Origin: Ceratothoa steindachneri
Taxonomy: Eukaryota > Arthropoda > Malacostraca > Isopoda > Cymothoidae
Assembly (NCBI GenBank): GCA_963969495.1
Contig: OZ018329.1
Span: 71,400,959-71,464,958 of the forward strand
DNA: 64,000 nucleotides
Direction of reading: 5' to 3'
Positions within the stretch are counted from its first letter, which is position 1; every line of letters starts with the position of its first letter. A program made the position numbers and the translations under genes. The notes below the pieces were generated by a model. That model saw only the letters and a program-made list of their open reading frames with translations, searched no databases and was not told the DNA's origin. Below, piece after piece: positions 10,359 through 20,800 of this stretch.

Positions 10359-11099
10359 TTCAAGAAGGGTTGGTAACCATGATTTAAATCGAGATTGGTA
10401 TATCCGCTCTCTCAAGCGTCTTAAAATTAACCATGAGGTTTAATTCCTTGTCATCCTTCGGTGAAACAGACCCTTCCGACTCCGTTATAATCTATTTAAT
10501 AATCTATTTAATAATCTATTTAACAATCTATTTTACCAATATAATCTATTTATCATCCCATAAAACAATTTAAACTATAATCTGTTTAACAATCTATTTA
10601 TCCAATGTAATCTATTTATCATCCCATAGAACAATTTAAACTATAATCTAATTAGCAATTACCAAATAATAATTACCAATTTAATTGCAATCAACCAATT
10701 ACTATTTATCAACTAAATCAATTACTAATTGTCAACATTTACCAAATTATAATCTTTTCAATATTTAATATTTTTCAATAGTAAATCCATTCTCGTTAAC
10801 TCATACAAATTTAATTCACACGCTTAATTCAATCCAATCATAACTGTTACTGTATAATTTCCCTTTTCAATCATAACTGTCTATTCCATAATATATATTT
10901 TTCGTCACTCTTTGTTTTTAATACATGTATTCCTACGACGTCGCCGAGATTTGGGCCTAAGGAAATTTCGTCTGCTGGTATTTAGATTTCACGTTAGCAT
11001 TTAACTTCATTCCCTTGAATAACGTAATATAGGTTTTGATGTTTATTGTGATCAGAGTTATCTACAATATTGACGCAATAATTTCTTAAAACCCTATAG
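10190..11099 (+). repeat. 3' LTR of gypsy copy (plus strand)
   Basis: Begins TGTATATACC directly after pol and ends near AACCCTATAG. It aligns along its length with 15211-16119 (reverse complement), which sets both ends by comparison and gives 910 and 909 bp. Inside are a (TA)n tract (10283-10355), a conserved GGTGAAACA box near 10460, a minisatellite of AATCTATTTA-type units (10490-10700), and a conserved terminal part around CTTTGTTTTTAATAC. No TG...CA end pair is certain at the 3' side. Confidence 0.75.
10283..10355. repeat. (TA)n microsatellite in LTR
   Basis: About 36 TA dinucleotides. The minus-strand LTR copy has only a short tract here (16008-16030), so the length has changed since the two insertions. 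Confidence 0.95.
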
Positions 11100-11970
11100 A
11101 TGTATAAGCCTTACTTTTATTCTAATCAACGTAAACATCATTTTTTACAATGAGAATAATAGACAGGTGGGATAAGTCTTCCTGAATCAGTGGTCAATTC
11201 TCACACCCTCAACACTTTTAAGAATATGCGTGACAATTACATGATAAATAAATCAGACTTTAATGAAATTTAATAAAAGTGTTATTAAAGAAAGTTCACA
11301 ATGTCAAATATTAATAAAATTGCCGTAAGCAACTTAATAAGATGGATTTCTAACAAATTACCAATTTCTAACAGATTTCTAAAATAATATAGCAAATAAG
11401 TTATGTTCTACATCTTTTATTGTATTTTAATGATCACATCCTTGGTTCGTGTCATTGATCAAGGTCAGCGGCTGCTTTGTGTCGTCGGTTCTCACTCCTC
11501 ATCTTCGCTACTTCTCTTGCTCAAGTTTATAATTGCAGTTAAAGGTTAGAGAGGTGTGCCTCGCCTCTGTCATCGCCGTCGTCGGGCTACTCGGGATTGT
11601 GTCGTCATCTTTTCATTCGAGATCTTCGGAGTCGTTATGTGTCGCCGTTGTCGGGCCTTCTCCTCGTCTTGACAATCGTTTTGTCTTCGCCTTCATTATC
11701 TCTTCGTTGTCGTCGCATCTTCACAATCGTTAAGTCTTCCCCGCCATCATCTCTGCGTTGGCGTCGCATCTTCGTCACATATAAAATCAAAGAGGTGACT
11801 TCACTACAGGGCAATCTGAATCAAGTTATCAACATCGTCAAGTCTTTGCACTCTTCACGCCTTCCCCATTGTTTCCTTTATCGCTACGTCTTCGACATCA
11901 AAACATCTCCACCATCGTTATTTCGTGATCCTTGCTTTTTTATTGTTTTTTATTTATATTAATATGTATA
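11100..11970. other. Non-coding; includes relative of the 13874-14313 repeat element
   Basis: No gene. 11810-11970 matches 14098-14300 in the same orientation (CATCGTCAAGTCTTTGCACTC at the start of the match). This copy is split by the Tc1-like element: its end continues at 13765 as TATATACTCGAAACTTTGAT. Upstream (11460-11800) is CATCGTC/CGTCGTC-rich low-complexity sequence that gives spurious open frames. Confidence 0.7.
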
Positions 11971-12356
11971 CAGTGCGCCACAAAAGTTTACAACACCGTG
12001 TTAGAAATGCAAATTTACATACTTTTAGATAGCGCTGGTTAATGAAGTTTACAACGCACGTGAAACTTTATTTAATAAATACATTGTAACGATCAGAAAA
12101 GTAAAATGGTTAACAGGAAAAACTTAATGACACTGGTAAAACTTGACAACGCAAAGGCTTACAGCACATTCATATAATTACATATAAATAGGTCATATCT
12201 ACAAAATGTTTCCCTAAAACTAATTTTCATTTGTTCCTTAATATCTAGAATAGGCTAAACTAAATACGAGCTCTCTTTTGTCATAATGTAAGGCTACTCT
12301 GTCAGTCCTTACAAGATAGTCGCACCGTCAACATTTCATCATGGAGCTACAAAAAT

Positions 12357-13345
12357 CAAATCAGTCAAGATCTTCGTGAATTCAATGTAGCCCTTACAAA
12401 GAGTGGCCTTGGGTACAGAAAGATCTCTGCACATCTTAAAGTCCCTCTAAATTCAGTTGGTACCATAATTCGCAACTGGAAGTCTCGTAATTCAATTCAT
12501 CCCTTGTATTGTTCAGGTGGCCCTCTGATGTTAACGGGGCGTGCAGTTCGAAAACTTGCTATAATAGTATTTGATAGACCACAAACTACTCTTAGAAAGC
12601 TTCTGTAAGATCTGGAAACAAGTGGAGTTAAAGTTAAAAAGGATACAATACACAGAACGCTGCGTCGTTATGATATATTTCCTCGTACTTCAAGAAAGAC
12701 CCCACTCCTTAAGAAAAACTCGTTGTAAAGCTCGCTTGGGGTTTCTAAATGAACATTTGAATAAACCGGCGACGTTCTGGTAACAGGTCCTATAGTCAGA
12801 TGAAACGAAAATACAACTTTTTGGTCCAAATTCAATCACAGGTTTAGAGAAAAAAGTGTGCAGATTACGCGCCAAAGAATACGATCCCTACAGTAACATT
12901 CGGCGGTTGATTAATCATGGTATGAGGTCGTTTTGCTCAACAGGGGTTGGAGAGAGTTGAAGGTAGAATAAACGGCGAAATGTACATACAGGAGAATTTT
13001 GGAAAGAAATTTGATATCTACCGTTGGCTCTCTGAACTTGAAACCTGGATGGCAAGTTCAACAATGACCCCAAGCATACAGTAAAATAAACTAAGAATTG
13101 ACTGCATACATGTAGAATTAATGTTTTGGAATGGTCAAGTCAATCTCCTGGCTTGAATTCTATGGAAAATCTATGGAGGAATTTGAAAACATGGTCTAGA
13201 AACGAGATCTGCGTAAATTTGATTTGAAGAAATTATGTTCAAGAGACTACACAAAGTACTTGCAAGCTGTAATTGAACAGAGATGATGTGCAACCAGCTA
13301 CTAAACCACGTTTATATGAATGTGTTGTAAACTTTTACGTTGGCA
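12357..13345 (+). pseudogene. Tc1-like DD34E transposase pseudogene
   Basis: Cut-and-paste transposase. Readable blocks in order: the paired-like helix-turn-helix (LREFNVAL, GLGYRKISAHLKVP, NSVGTIIRNW), the GRP-like hinge, LRRYDIFPRTSRKTPLL, then SDETKIQLFG at about 12797 with the first catalytic Asp, NNDPKHT near 13065 with the second, and SPGLNSMENLW near 13140-13175. The last block has Gly for the usual Asp but keeps the Glu. Stops occur near 12607, 12727 and 12781 and there are several shifts between 12900 and 13100. It is inactive. The region is framed by matching terminal inverted repeats. Confidence 0.85.
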
Positions 13346-13357
13346 AATTTCACTATA

Positions 13358-13590
13358 TCCTCCCGGCTAGTATAGTGGCTAGCGCGCTTTCCGGCAATCG
13401 CTGGGTCGGCAGTTCGAATCTCCGTCCGGATTCTTTTTTTGCTGACACTATTTAGTAAGGGAAGTTACCGCCGTGACTGGGCATCACGATGGGGGGTTGA
13501 GGCTTGCCCTGGCTGATGTCCGCCTGAGAAGCAACATAGCTTGATAGGAGGACTGAAACTAGCAAACTTTAAACTTTCAAACTTTTTTTT
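13358..13590 (+). mobile_element. tRNA-derived SINE inside the Tc1-like element
   Basis: The head (13358-13431) resembles a tRNA: an A-box-like TAGTATAGTGGCTAGCGC and a B-box-like AGTTCGAATCT about 50 bp apart, with TCC/GGA pairing at the two ends. These are RNA polymerase III internal promoters. A T run follows at 13433-13440. The unrelated body ends in an AAACTTT-type simple repeat and a T run (13560-13590). It interrupts the Tc1-like element after the transposase, so it is younger. The parent tRNA (Asp, Glu or Gly type) is not certain. Confidence 0.65.
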
Positions 13591-13873
13591 TTTTATGTAA
13601 GACAAAACGTAGTAGCCTTACACAATGATGAAATAAACCTATTTAGTTTAAAATATTCTAGATGTTCGGGAACAAATGCGGATTATTTTTAATGAGTCAT
13701 TTGGAAGATGTAACCTATTTATATGTATTTTTATCAAGGTTTTGTAAACTTTTGCGGTACACTGTATATACTCGAAACTTTGATAGCATTTTAGCTTTTT
13801 GCGTTTAATGTGTGTCATGTTAAGTGGTATTTAACATAGCATAACGCATATTACGCGTAAATGGGATAAAATA

Positions 13874-14313
13874 CCATCGAAGTTGCGAGTATATAAAAAA
13901 ACAAAACAATAGCCTAAAAAAATACAAGAAAATCGAAGAAGCATGGATCGCAAGATGACGATATATCGATGCCGAAGAGATGTCTATCGCCTTGTCACGG
14001 AATCGCTATCGTCAAGTCTTTTCCATGGTCACGTTTTCCCCGTGGCCGTTGCCGTAACCGTCACCGTCACCGTCACCACGTCTTTTCCAACATCACAGCG
14101 CTTCAAGACAATCTAAATCAAGTTATCGCCATCGTCAAGACTTTGCACTCGTCAGACTTTTGCCATTGTTATGTCTTCTCCATCGTCTTGTCTTCGCCAT
14201 CGACACATCTTCACCATCGTCATTTTATGATCTTAGTTTTTTGAGGGGGTCGGGTGTATTTTTAAAGTCTTTTTGTTTTGTTTTTTATTTTTATATACTT
14301 GCAACTTTGATGG
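13874..14313. mobile_element. 440-bp terminal-inverted-repeat (MITE-like) element
   Basis: The left end CCATCGAAGTTGCGAGTATA and the reverse complement of the right end, CCATCAAAGTTGCAAGTATA, match at 18 of 20 positions and continue into A/T-rich arms. The inside is CATCGTC-rich and non-coding. A second copy ends at 13765-13786. No clear target duplication was seen, so the superfamily is unknown. Confidence 0.65.
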
Positions 14314-15210
14314 ATTTTTGGCTTCTTCACATTTAATATAAGGATTGAGGATTTAAGGAAGGAATAAATGAACATCTGCCCAATCCCAGTGGCTTGTAAA
14401 TGGTAGCATAAATAAATAGGTTCAAATCAATTATAAAGGAGAAAGAAGACAACTATGAGATAAAAACAATTCAAAGTGAGGCTTTAAAAAGTGTCCTCTG
14501 CCAGAGGGAAACGAAGGCGGGACAGACGAGGAATACTTGAATGGGCTGGGAAACATGAAGACTAGAGAGTGGAAAAATGAAGACATTGCCAAATAAGAGA
14601 GTAAAGGTCTATGGAGGTATTGTCAAAGCTTGGCATTCTGGTGCAAATGTGGTAGGTGGAGAACGCCAAATAGGACCCCTCGAACACCCAGGTTGGAGAG
14701 ATGAACTCATATTCGGAGGTTTAAGGATAAAGGCAAAAACGGCAAGATATCGAATGCTCCCGTTGATTTAGCAGCATAGAGGCATCTGCGAACCTCTGAA
14801 CAAAGGCCTGCCGTACAGGACAAAGGTATCCCATACAAATCTTGAATCGATTATAGGACAATGGGAGCACCATACTCCCACAGTAAATACTGTTCACGGT
14901 TGAGGTGTGGAGGGCTCTACTGGAAAGAAGAACTTCGATGTTGCGAATCGGGTTCAGCTGAAGAGTAAATTTGGGACCCATAGTCCAATTTAAATTAGGC
15001 GAGAGCAGTGTAAAGTGACAACAGTTTACGACGATCACTGCCCCATGACGCGACGCGTGGGCGAGGACCTAAAAATGTCTAGAGGCCGAAGATATCCTGT
15101 TCGAAGACGACGTAGTTGGGATACCCAGAATAAATTAGAATGAAGTGCTATGCCAAGAACCGAACGATCTCTATAACTTTTAGGGAGACATATGGCGAAC
15201 AAGAGAGCCC
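14314..15210. other. No recognised gene
   Basis: Mixed-composition sequence with short open frames (14577-14771 plus, 14721-15038 minus) that show no domain. I see no repeat structure here. Confidence 0.5.
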
Positions 15211-16119
15211 CTATAGGTTTTAAATGAATATTGCAGCAATATCCTATATAGCTCTCAGATCACAATAAACATAAAAACCTATATTTCGTTATTCAAGGAA
15301 ATGAATTGTTAAATGATCACGAGTCTAAATTTTGCAGACGAATTCCTTAGGCATAATCTTTGCGACGTTGGGAAAATACGTATATTAAAAACAAAGAGTT
15401 AAGAAAAATAAATATTATTGAATAAACAGTTAGATTATTTCAGGGTGAATTTATACAGTAACAGTTTATGATTGTATTGAGAATCACGCGTGAATTAATT
15501 TTGAGTGAGTTAACGGGAATTAATTTACAATTGGTAAATATGGTTTGTAATTAGAATATAACAAATGATGATTGATAATTGGATTGGTTAAAGTGATTAT
15601 ATGTAAATCAGTAAATTGATTGGCAAATATTAATTGGTAAATTGATGGGTAAATATTGGTAATTTGATTGGTAAATATTAATAGGCAAATTTGAAGTAAA
15701 TTGTTAAATTGTAAGTATATTCGATAATAGGTAAATAGAGTATATCAAATGATGATTGATAATTAGATTGGGTAAATTGGATTATAAGTAATTAGTAAAT
15801 ATTAATTGGTAAATTGGATAATTGGTAAATATTAGTTGGTAAATTGATTGGTAAATATTGGTAATTTGATTGGCAAAGATTAATTGGTAATTTGGAAGTA
15901 AATTGGATAATTGGTAAATAGATTGTAATGGAGTTGAATGAGTGTTTCACCGATGTGGGACAGCATCGGTGAGTGGGTGTAGAAATCTCCCGATTTAAGT
16001 CAAATTTATATATATATATATATATATATTAAGGAATAAATATTTACATTTCTAGGGGTGTAGACCACTACAATACTGCCCCACTGAGGGAAAAGCTCGC
16101 ACAACAGAAGGTATATACA
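15211..16119 (-). repeat. 3' LTR of gypsy copy (minus strand)
   Basis: Reverse complement aligns with 10190-11099; 909 bp. It begins in element sense TGTATATACC. It contains a short (TA)n (16008-16030), the conserved CATCGGTGAAACA box, and a long minisatellite of AATTGGTAAATATT-type units at about 15590-15920 that is organised differently in the other LTR. Confidence 0.8.
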
Positions 16120-16152
16120 TAAATTTTAGTCTATATAGCGGCGAGGACCCAT

Positions 16153-17222
16153 TCAACGCGTCCAGAACGGGTTATGGTGCCAATTGGCTGACTCGGATTG
16201 CGGGTCAGGTGAAGTTGCAGTTTGATTTGAAAGAGCCGAAGAAGGGTTCGGAAGTGGGGTTAGTTGGTTGGGAAGTGTTGAAGGAATAGTTGGGTGCGGA
16301 AGGTAGGCTGAGATGACCACTGGACCTATATTAGTGGAAGAGAAAGGTAGTGGCTGTTCTAGATGAACGACCTCTATGAAAGCGGGTTTAAGCCGATCGA
16401 TGGAAACCGTATCCTGCTTGGTGCCAAGCTGCAGTGCAAAGAGTTTCGGCTTCCTGGAGACGACGAGAAAGGGTCTGTCATATACAGGTTTCAAGGATGT
16501 GCGAGTGGAATCGCAACGGACAAACACATGAGAGCAAGTTGGCATCTCTTTTGGCACGAAAGGTTTCTGATTAGCAGGCACTCTTGTGGTGGTTGGCTTA
16601 ACCTCAGACATCGACCTTACTATATTGTGTACGTATGCAGCAGGATGTATGTCGGAAGGAAAAGGACAGTCAGCCAAAAAAAGAATAGCATGTAAGACGA
16701 AGTTGCGTACCATAGACGAGTTCCGCAGCAGGGCAATTCAAATCCACTTTCAATGAAGCACGAATTCTCAGGAGAATTAAGGGTAGTTTGTCCTCCCAAA
16801 TGGTGATGGGGTCAGTGGAGCGTAAGCTTCCCTTGAGAGTCCAATGAAAACGTTCCACCTTAGAGTTACTCTGGGGATGGTAGCTAGTGATACGGAGACG
16901 AGAGAAGCCAAGCACCGACATGAGCGCATTCCATTGGTGGGATTCAAATTTGCTACCTCGATCGGTCATGATCATTGATGCGACACCAAAACGATCAACT
17001 CATGTTTAGACGAAGGCTCGAGTTACAGTGGAAGCTCTGATGTCCGCGATAGGAACTGCCTCTGGCCAAGAGGTAAAACGATCGATCATGGACGATGACA
17101 CTCAGGCAATGAATATTCAACCAGGATACGCCTGGAGGGATAGTCTGGCAAGTCGATTTCGCCAACGATAAGCTGAGAAGAGTGACGCAGTGTTTGCGTG
17201 TCTTCATCTTGTTCCTGGGCAA
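16153..17222 (-). pseudogene. Gypsy integrase and Pol C-terminus
   Basis: Integrase that would insert the element cDNA. The core is readable at 16975-16670: TDRGSKFESHQWNAL with the second catalytic Asp, then ITSYHPQSNSKVERFHWTLK with the catalytic Glu; Ser replaces the usual Gly in YHPQSNG. The C-terminal module (16713-16153) has VFVRCDSTRTSLKPVYDRPF and VSIDRLKPAF. The N-terminal part (17222-16995) is scrambled by frameshifts, and the first Asp is not clear. The frame changes near 16700 and the Pol tail ends early, near 16155. Confidence 0.82.
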
Positions 17223-17399
17223 GCGCTATTGTCGCGTGATCGATGGCGCAGTTTGAGAGAGTTGCGTGCACGAAATCGATGAAATGCGAGAGAGCGCATC
17301 TGGTACGACGTTTGAAAACCCAGGAACGTAGCGAATATTGTTGTCATCTGCAAGATGAAGTCAAGGTGACGAGTATCAACTGCAGAATGCACACAGGAG

Positions 17400-17797
17400 G
17401 TGCCACTAGAGGCGATCGCACCAACCAATAGCTTGTGGTCGGTAAAGACAGTGAATTCACGTCCTTCCAAGTATTGTTGGAAGTGACGGAGGGCGAGGTA
17501 TATGCTCAGTAATTCGCGGGAAAACGTACTGTACCTCTGTTGGGAAGGAAGAAGAGCCTTAGAGAAGAAAGCGAGAGGTTGCTAAGAGTCACCAACCTTC
17601 TGTTGTAACGTCGCACCGACATGATTAGCGGACGCGTCCGAAGCAACGCTTATGGGAGATCCTGGGCAAGGATGTGCCAGGACGACAGCGGAAACCATAG
17701 CCTCTTTGGTGCGAGAGAAAGCCTCGCAAGCTTCGGGTGACCAGGAAAGAGGAAGGTTCTTCTTGGACTTGGAAAGCAATTCGTAGAGAGGTTGCAT
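17400..17797 (-). pseudogene. Gypsy RNase H domain remnant
   Basis: RNase H removes the RNA strand during reverse transcription. The 17797-17582 part has LSWSPEACEAF, then SVASDASANHVGATLQQ with the first catalytic Asp; a stop follows. In a neighbouring frame REFTVFTDHKLLVGA (about 17465-17420) gives the Tyr/Phe-T-DH-K block usual in gypsy RNase H. It lies between RT and integrase as expected. Confidence 0.82.
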
Positions 17798-17834
17798 AAT
17801 GTGAGATATGTTGGAAATTAACCTGTGGTATAGT

Positions 17835-18400
17835 TTACCATACCAGAGAATCTACGAAGTTGCTTTTGCGAAGAAGGTTGGGCAAAGCCCGGATAACTTC
17901 AACTTTGTCCTCGAGAGGACGAATTCCCTCAGGAGAAACGTGTCCCAAAAAGGAAAGCTGTTTGACACCAAAGATACACTTAGAAGTGTTGAGTACGATG
18001 CCATACTCATCTAAACGTGCAAAAATCTGGGGAAGGTGAGAAAAATGCTCTTCTAAAGACGAATATACTATCAGGAGGTCGTCTATATAATAAAATACGA
18101 CGGGAATACCTCTCAGAACCTGTTCCATGAAGTGTTGGAAGGTCTGACCACTGTTACGAAGCCCGTAAGGCATTCGGTTCATGACGAAAGAACCGAATGG
18201 AGTGGTGATAGCGGTCTTAGGGATATAATCAGGGTGAATCGGGATTTGGTTGAAAGCGTGAACCAAATAGAGCCGAAAATATGGAACAACCGAAGAGAGC
18301 GTAGTTAAAATCCGATAAGAAAGGCAGAGGAGTCCTATCCGGAACTGTACAAGCATTGAGTCGCTTCTAGTCACCTACAGCTCTGAATTCTTTCGGAGTA
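17835..18400 (-). pseudogene. Gypsy reverse transcriptase remnant
   Basis: The RT palm is readable over 180 residues: LYLVHAFNQIPIHP, TPFGSFVMNRMPYGLRN, FYYIDDLLIVYSS with the catalytic YIDD box, and GIVLNTSKCIFG followed by LSFLGH. The first catalytic Asp, which precedes LVHAFNQIP in active relatives, is Tyr here (TAT where GAT is expected). The polymerase is therefore dead even apart from the frame breaks. The N-terminal fingers upstream of 18374 are only partly recognisable. It sits between protease and RNase H. Confidence 0.88.
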
Positions 18401-18528
18401 GACTTAGGTACTACATGAAGCGGTGAAGCCCATGTAGAAGTGGATGGGGAAGCGATCCCTGCCCCCATCAAGTATTTAAATTCCCGCTTCATTAGATCAA
18501 GTCTACCCGGGTCCAGTCGACGGAGACG

Positions 18529-19206
18529 TCAGAAAACTGGCCCTCCTGTCATCTCTATTATGTGCACCACATTGTGCTTAATAGGTCTGTCCTTACAAGG
18601 AGGCAGACAGAGGCTTGGGAACTCCCGCAAAAGTTGCTGGAAGTAGGGAGCAGTTGCAGGGAGACGAACAGAGAGGAGAAAGCTGGTGGAAGGAAAGAAT
18701 AAACCTGCAACTGTTAGTGTCGTGGTTCCTTCGATCAGCTTGCGGTGACGAGATTCGACGAGAATATCGTGCGCGGAAAGAAAATCTAGGCCTAAAATTG
18801 ACATGTCGACGTCGGCAATGATGAACCTCCATGGGGAAACAGCTTTAGTGACAAGATCAGAAGAAGTGCAAGCTTTCTCCACTGAAGAGGCTGGAATGAC
18901 ACTGAATTGAGCGCCGGTGTCAACCAGGCAGGAGAAACTAGAGAGTGGGTCATGAACATTAAAAGGAGGATCGGCCTGAAGAGATGAGGTCGCAGAGGTG
19001 ACAGACCCACGTATCACATGCGAATTCAGTTTAAAGTTCCCTGTGCTGAAGGTGAAAGTTGGGTAAAGGGACCCGTAAAGTTGTGTAAAATCGGAGTGGT
19101 GAGGTAAGGTTAGGTTAAGATTGAGGTGTAGGTTGAGCATTTTGCTGGTAGTTGCATGGAGCAGAGCATTTTTTTTGCTCTTGAGCCGAATTTGAAGTGA
19201 TACCAA
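18529..19206 (-). pseudogene. Gypsy aspartic protease region
   Basis: Retropepsin: SCLVDTGAQFSVIPASSVEK with the catalytic DTG, and DVDMSILGLDFLSAHDILVE, the second conserved block near the C-terminus. Between them the flap segment present in the plus-strand copy (STYRRRILELSLG) has been lost, so the domain is too short to work. The following RLPATAPYFQQLLREF and PIKHNVVHIIEMTGGPVF lead into the RT N-terminus (the GPPV-type entry). No stop interrupts this 225-residue frame. Confidence 0.85.
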
Positions 19207-19214
19207 CCAAAGCC

Positions 19215-19720
19215 TTAAGGCTGAAATATAGCAGTATGAGCAGCACGACCAAGAATGGGGGTTAAAGTTGTGGGCATGAATTGATGCACGGTAAAAGCTG
19301 CAAGGCTGAACACAGCGGATAGCGTTGCTCTTATAATTAGAGTGGTACCAGCAGCTAGCCTGAGAGTTGTTAGGATAGGGGGAATTAGGCCTAGGTTGGA
19401 AATGAAACTGCTGTGCCTCACCTCTTGTGCTGTTGTTTCCTCGTTGGTGTTGCTTTTTTTTCGAGAGGAGGAACGACGTCTAACTCCTCCGTCCTGCTCA
19501 CGATTATGCTCTAGGTGAAGACCCGTTCGCACCTTTAGGGCACGACGATTGTCCTTTGATCCTCAGTAACTGCCTGGTGTAGGAGGATGAGCTCCATCAT
19601 TTTCCACCAGGCAATGGGATTTTGTGGGTCGAATGGCGGAAACTGAACCGAAGAGTGAGTGGGAAAGGGACGTTGTTGGGTGGTAGGTGAATGAGGGAGG
19701 ATTCTTGCGTGGGAGGGGGG
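19215..19720 (-). pseudogene. Gypsy gag remnant
   Basis: Two pieces of a capsid-type Gag. Near 19675-19565 the minus strand reads PPFDPQNPIAWWKMMELI, a Gag N-terminal capsid signature (F-x-P-x-NP-x-x-W). Near 19345-19285 another frame reads CWYHSNYKSNAIRCVQPCSF, a C-x-Y-H...C...C zinc-knuckle variant found at the Gag C-terminus of some arthropod gypsy lineages. The segment between is largely deleted and frameshifted. It lies directly upstream of the protease. Confidence 0.65.
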
Positions 19721-19744
19721 GCGAAGGTGGATGTTTACGTCGTT

Positions 19745-20165
19745 GTTACTTTTAAAAGAAAAATCCTATTTATTTTTCAAAGATATTTTCCCAAAATCAA
19801 CCCACAAATAGTTTTTATAAACAAACTATCGATAGGAAGTTTCTTTAACAGTAAAGATCCTATCTCTTTGGAGTTCCGCAGTGATAATGTTTATTTATTT
19901 AAATGTCCCAGTTGTACTGGAGCCTCTTACATTGGCAGCACTGTCAGGTCTCTTGGAGCTAGGTTCTCTGCCCATATGGGGATTAGTTGGCGCACCACCA
20001 AATTATTCAATAAAAAGGAAAAGTCATCTATTAGGGAACACACTATACGCTGTAAAACTGACATTTCTATTGAAAATTTTCAAGTATTAGCCTTTATTGC
20101 CTGAGAACCCTCGAATCTTTATATATCAAACACCACAAACCTACACTCAATGAAGACTTAAGCGC
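19745..20165 (+). pseudogene. Penelope-like element GIY-YIG endonuclease fragment
   Basis: C-terminal endonuclease of a Penelope-like retroelement. The frame at 19691-20104 contains NVYLFKCPSCTGASYIGSTV, the GIY-YIG-type motif pair with its upstream CxxC, then RSLGARFSAHMG (the Arg and His of the second motif) and IREHTIRCKTD. After a frameshift near 20100 the sequence continues RTLESLYIKHHKPTLNEDL, the typical end of this domain with its conserved Glu. The upstream RT is missing; the fragment starts where the gypsy copy ends. Its 3' side runs into AT-rich sequence with a tandem repeat. Confidence 0.85.
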
Positions 20166-20474
20166 AATATCATTATTAATTAACTAATTTTAACTACAGT
20201 TTGTTAGTTGGTTTGCTTTTTAACAAACCAAGCGTCCATGTAACCAATAAATACTAGCCCCTTGTTAAACCCACCCTTCACTCTCTAGGATGGATCCACT
20301 TTAGTAAGTACCCAAATTTACCGTTTTTATATTAAATGTTTTTTAACTCTTACAGTCTTTACAAAATTAAAAACAAAGTTTAAATTTTCTATCTTTAAAT
20401 AATGCCAAGACAATTTCTCTTATAGTTTTTAATTAATTTCTGCAATAAACTTTAAATTTATTAACTCATTTTTT

Positions 20475-20780
20475 AGTCAGTTTTAAAGCAAATTTAACTG
20501 TTGCAAAGTCATATTTAAAAAATAAAATTTAAATTATAGTACATTTTACTGATAGTTTATAATTGGTCACCTTTTAAAATAATGTCTCGTTGGCCTTTTC
20601 AAGTTTTCTTCTTATGTATTAACAATTTGTTGAGTCAGTTTTAAAGCAAATTTAACTGTTGCCAAGTCATATTTAAAAAATAAAATTTAACTTATAGTAG
20701 ATTTTACTGATAGTTTATAATTGGTCACTCTTTAAAATAATGTCTTGTTCGCCTTTTCAAGTTTTCTTCATATGTATTAA
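20475..20780 (+). repeat. 158-bp tandem duplication
   Basis: AGTCAGTTTTAAAGCAAATT starts a unit at 20475 and again at 20633. The two units (about 158 and 148 bp) differ at only a few positions. They lie in the 3' non-coding tail of the Penelope-like fragment, where terminal repeats occur in that class. Confidence 0.85.
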
Positions 20781-20800
20781 CTTTGTAAACTTATTCTAAC

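Larger units (their letters stand above)
8687..11099 (+). mobile_element. Ty3/gypsy retrotransposon copy, internally deleted, with 3' LTR
   Basis: A 5'-truncated gypsy copy on the plus strand. It has the end of gag, the protease, a direct jump to the integrase C-terminus, then a 3' LTR of about 910 bp. It is a relative of the minus-strand copy at 15211-19735, and the shared parts align across gag, protease, integrase tail and LTR. RT, RNase H and the integrase core are absent, so it cannot move on its own. No 5' LTR is visible upstream. Confidence 0.85.
11971..13764 (+). mobile_element. Tc1-like DNA transposon, decayed
   Basis: A 1794-bp element with inverted ends CAGTGCGCCACAAAAGTTT (left) and CAGTGTACCGCAAAAGTTT (right, reverse complement), flanked on both sides by TA, the Tc1/mariner target duplication. 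The inside encodes a plus-strand transposase broken by stops and shifts, and a SINE-like insertion of about 230 bp sits at 13358-13590. The target was a copy of the small inverted-repeat element found uninterrupted at 13874-14313, which supplies an empty-site comparison. Confidence 0.9.
15211..19735 (-). mobile_element. Ty3/gypsy retrotransposon copy, minus strand, with 3' LTR
   Basis: A 5'-truncated but otherwise more complete member of the family at 8687-11099. In element sense: gag remnant (19720-19215), protease (19206-18529), RT (18374-17835), RNase H (17797-17400), integrase (17222-16670), Pol tail (16713-16153) and 3' LTR (16119-15211). Many frameshifts and stops are present. The 5' end is cut near 19735, where a Penelope-like fragment begins. 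The two copies face each other across 4.1 kb. Confidence 0.9.

Noticed and set aside
10189..10443. Open frame on the plus strand with a long Tyr-Ile repeat
   Set aside because: Translation of the (TA)n tract in the LTR. The same applies to the Tyr-Ile frames at 20777-21058, 24419-24660, 26556-27404 and 30022-30511.
16363..16695. 110-codon plus-strand frame
   Set aside because: Antisense of the gypsy integrase tail, whose minus-strand translation has clear conserved motifs.
18440..18821. Plus-strand frames near the gypsy protease
   Set aside because: They overlap the well-supported minus-strand protease frame and contain no recognised motif.
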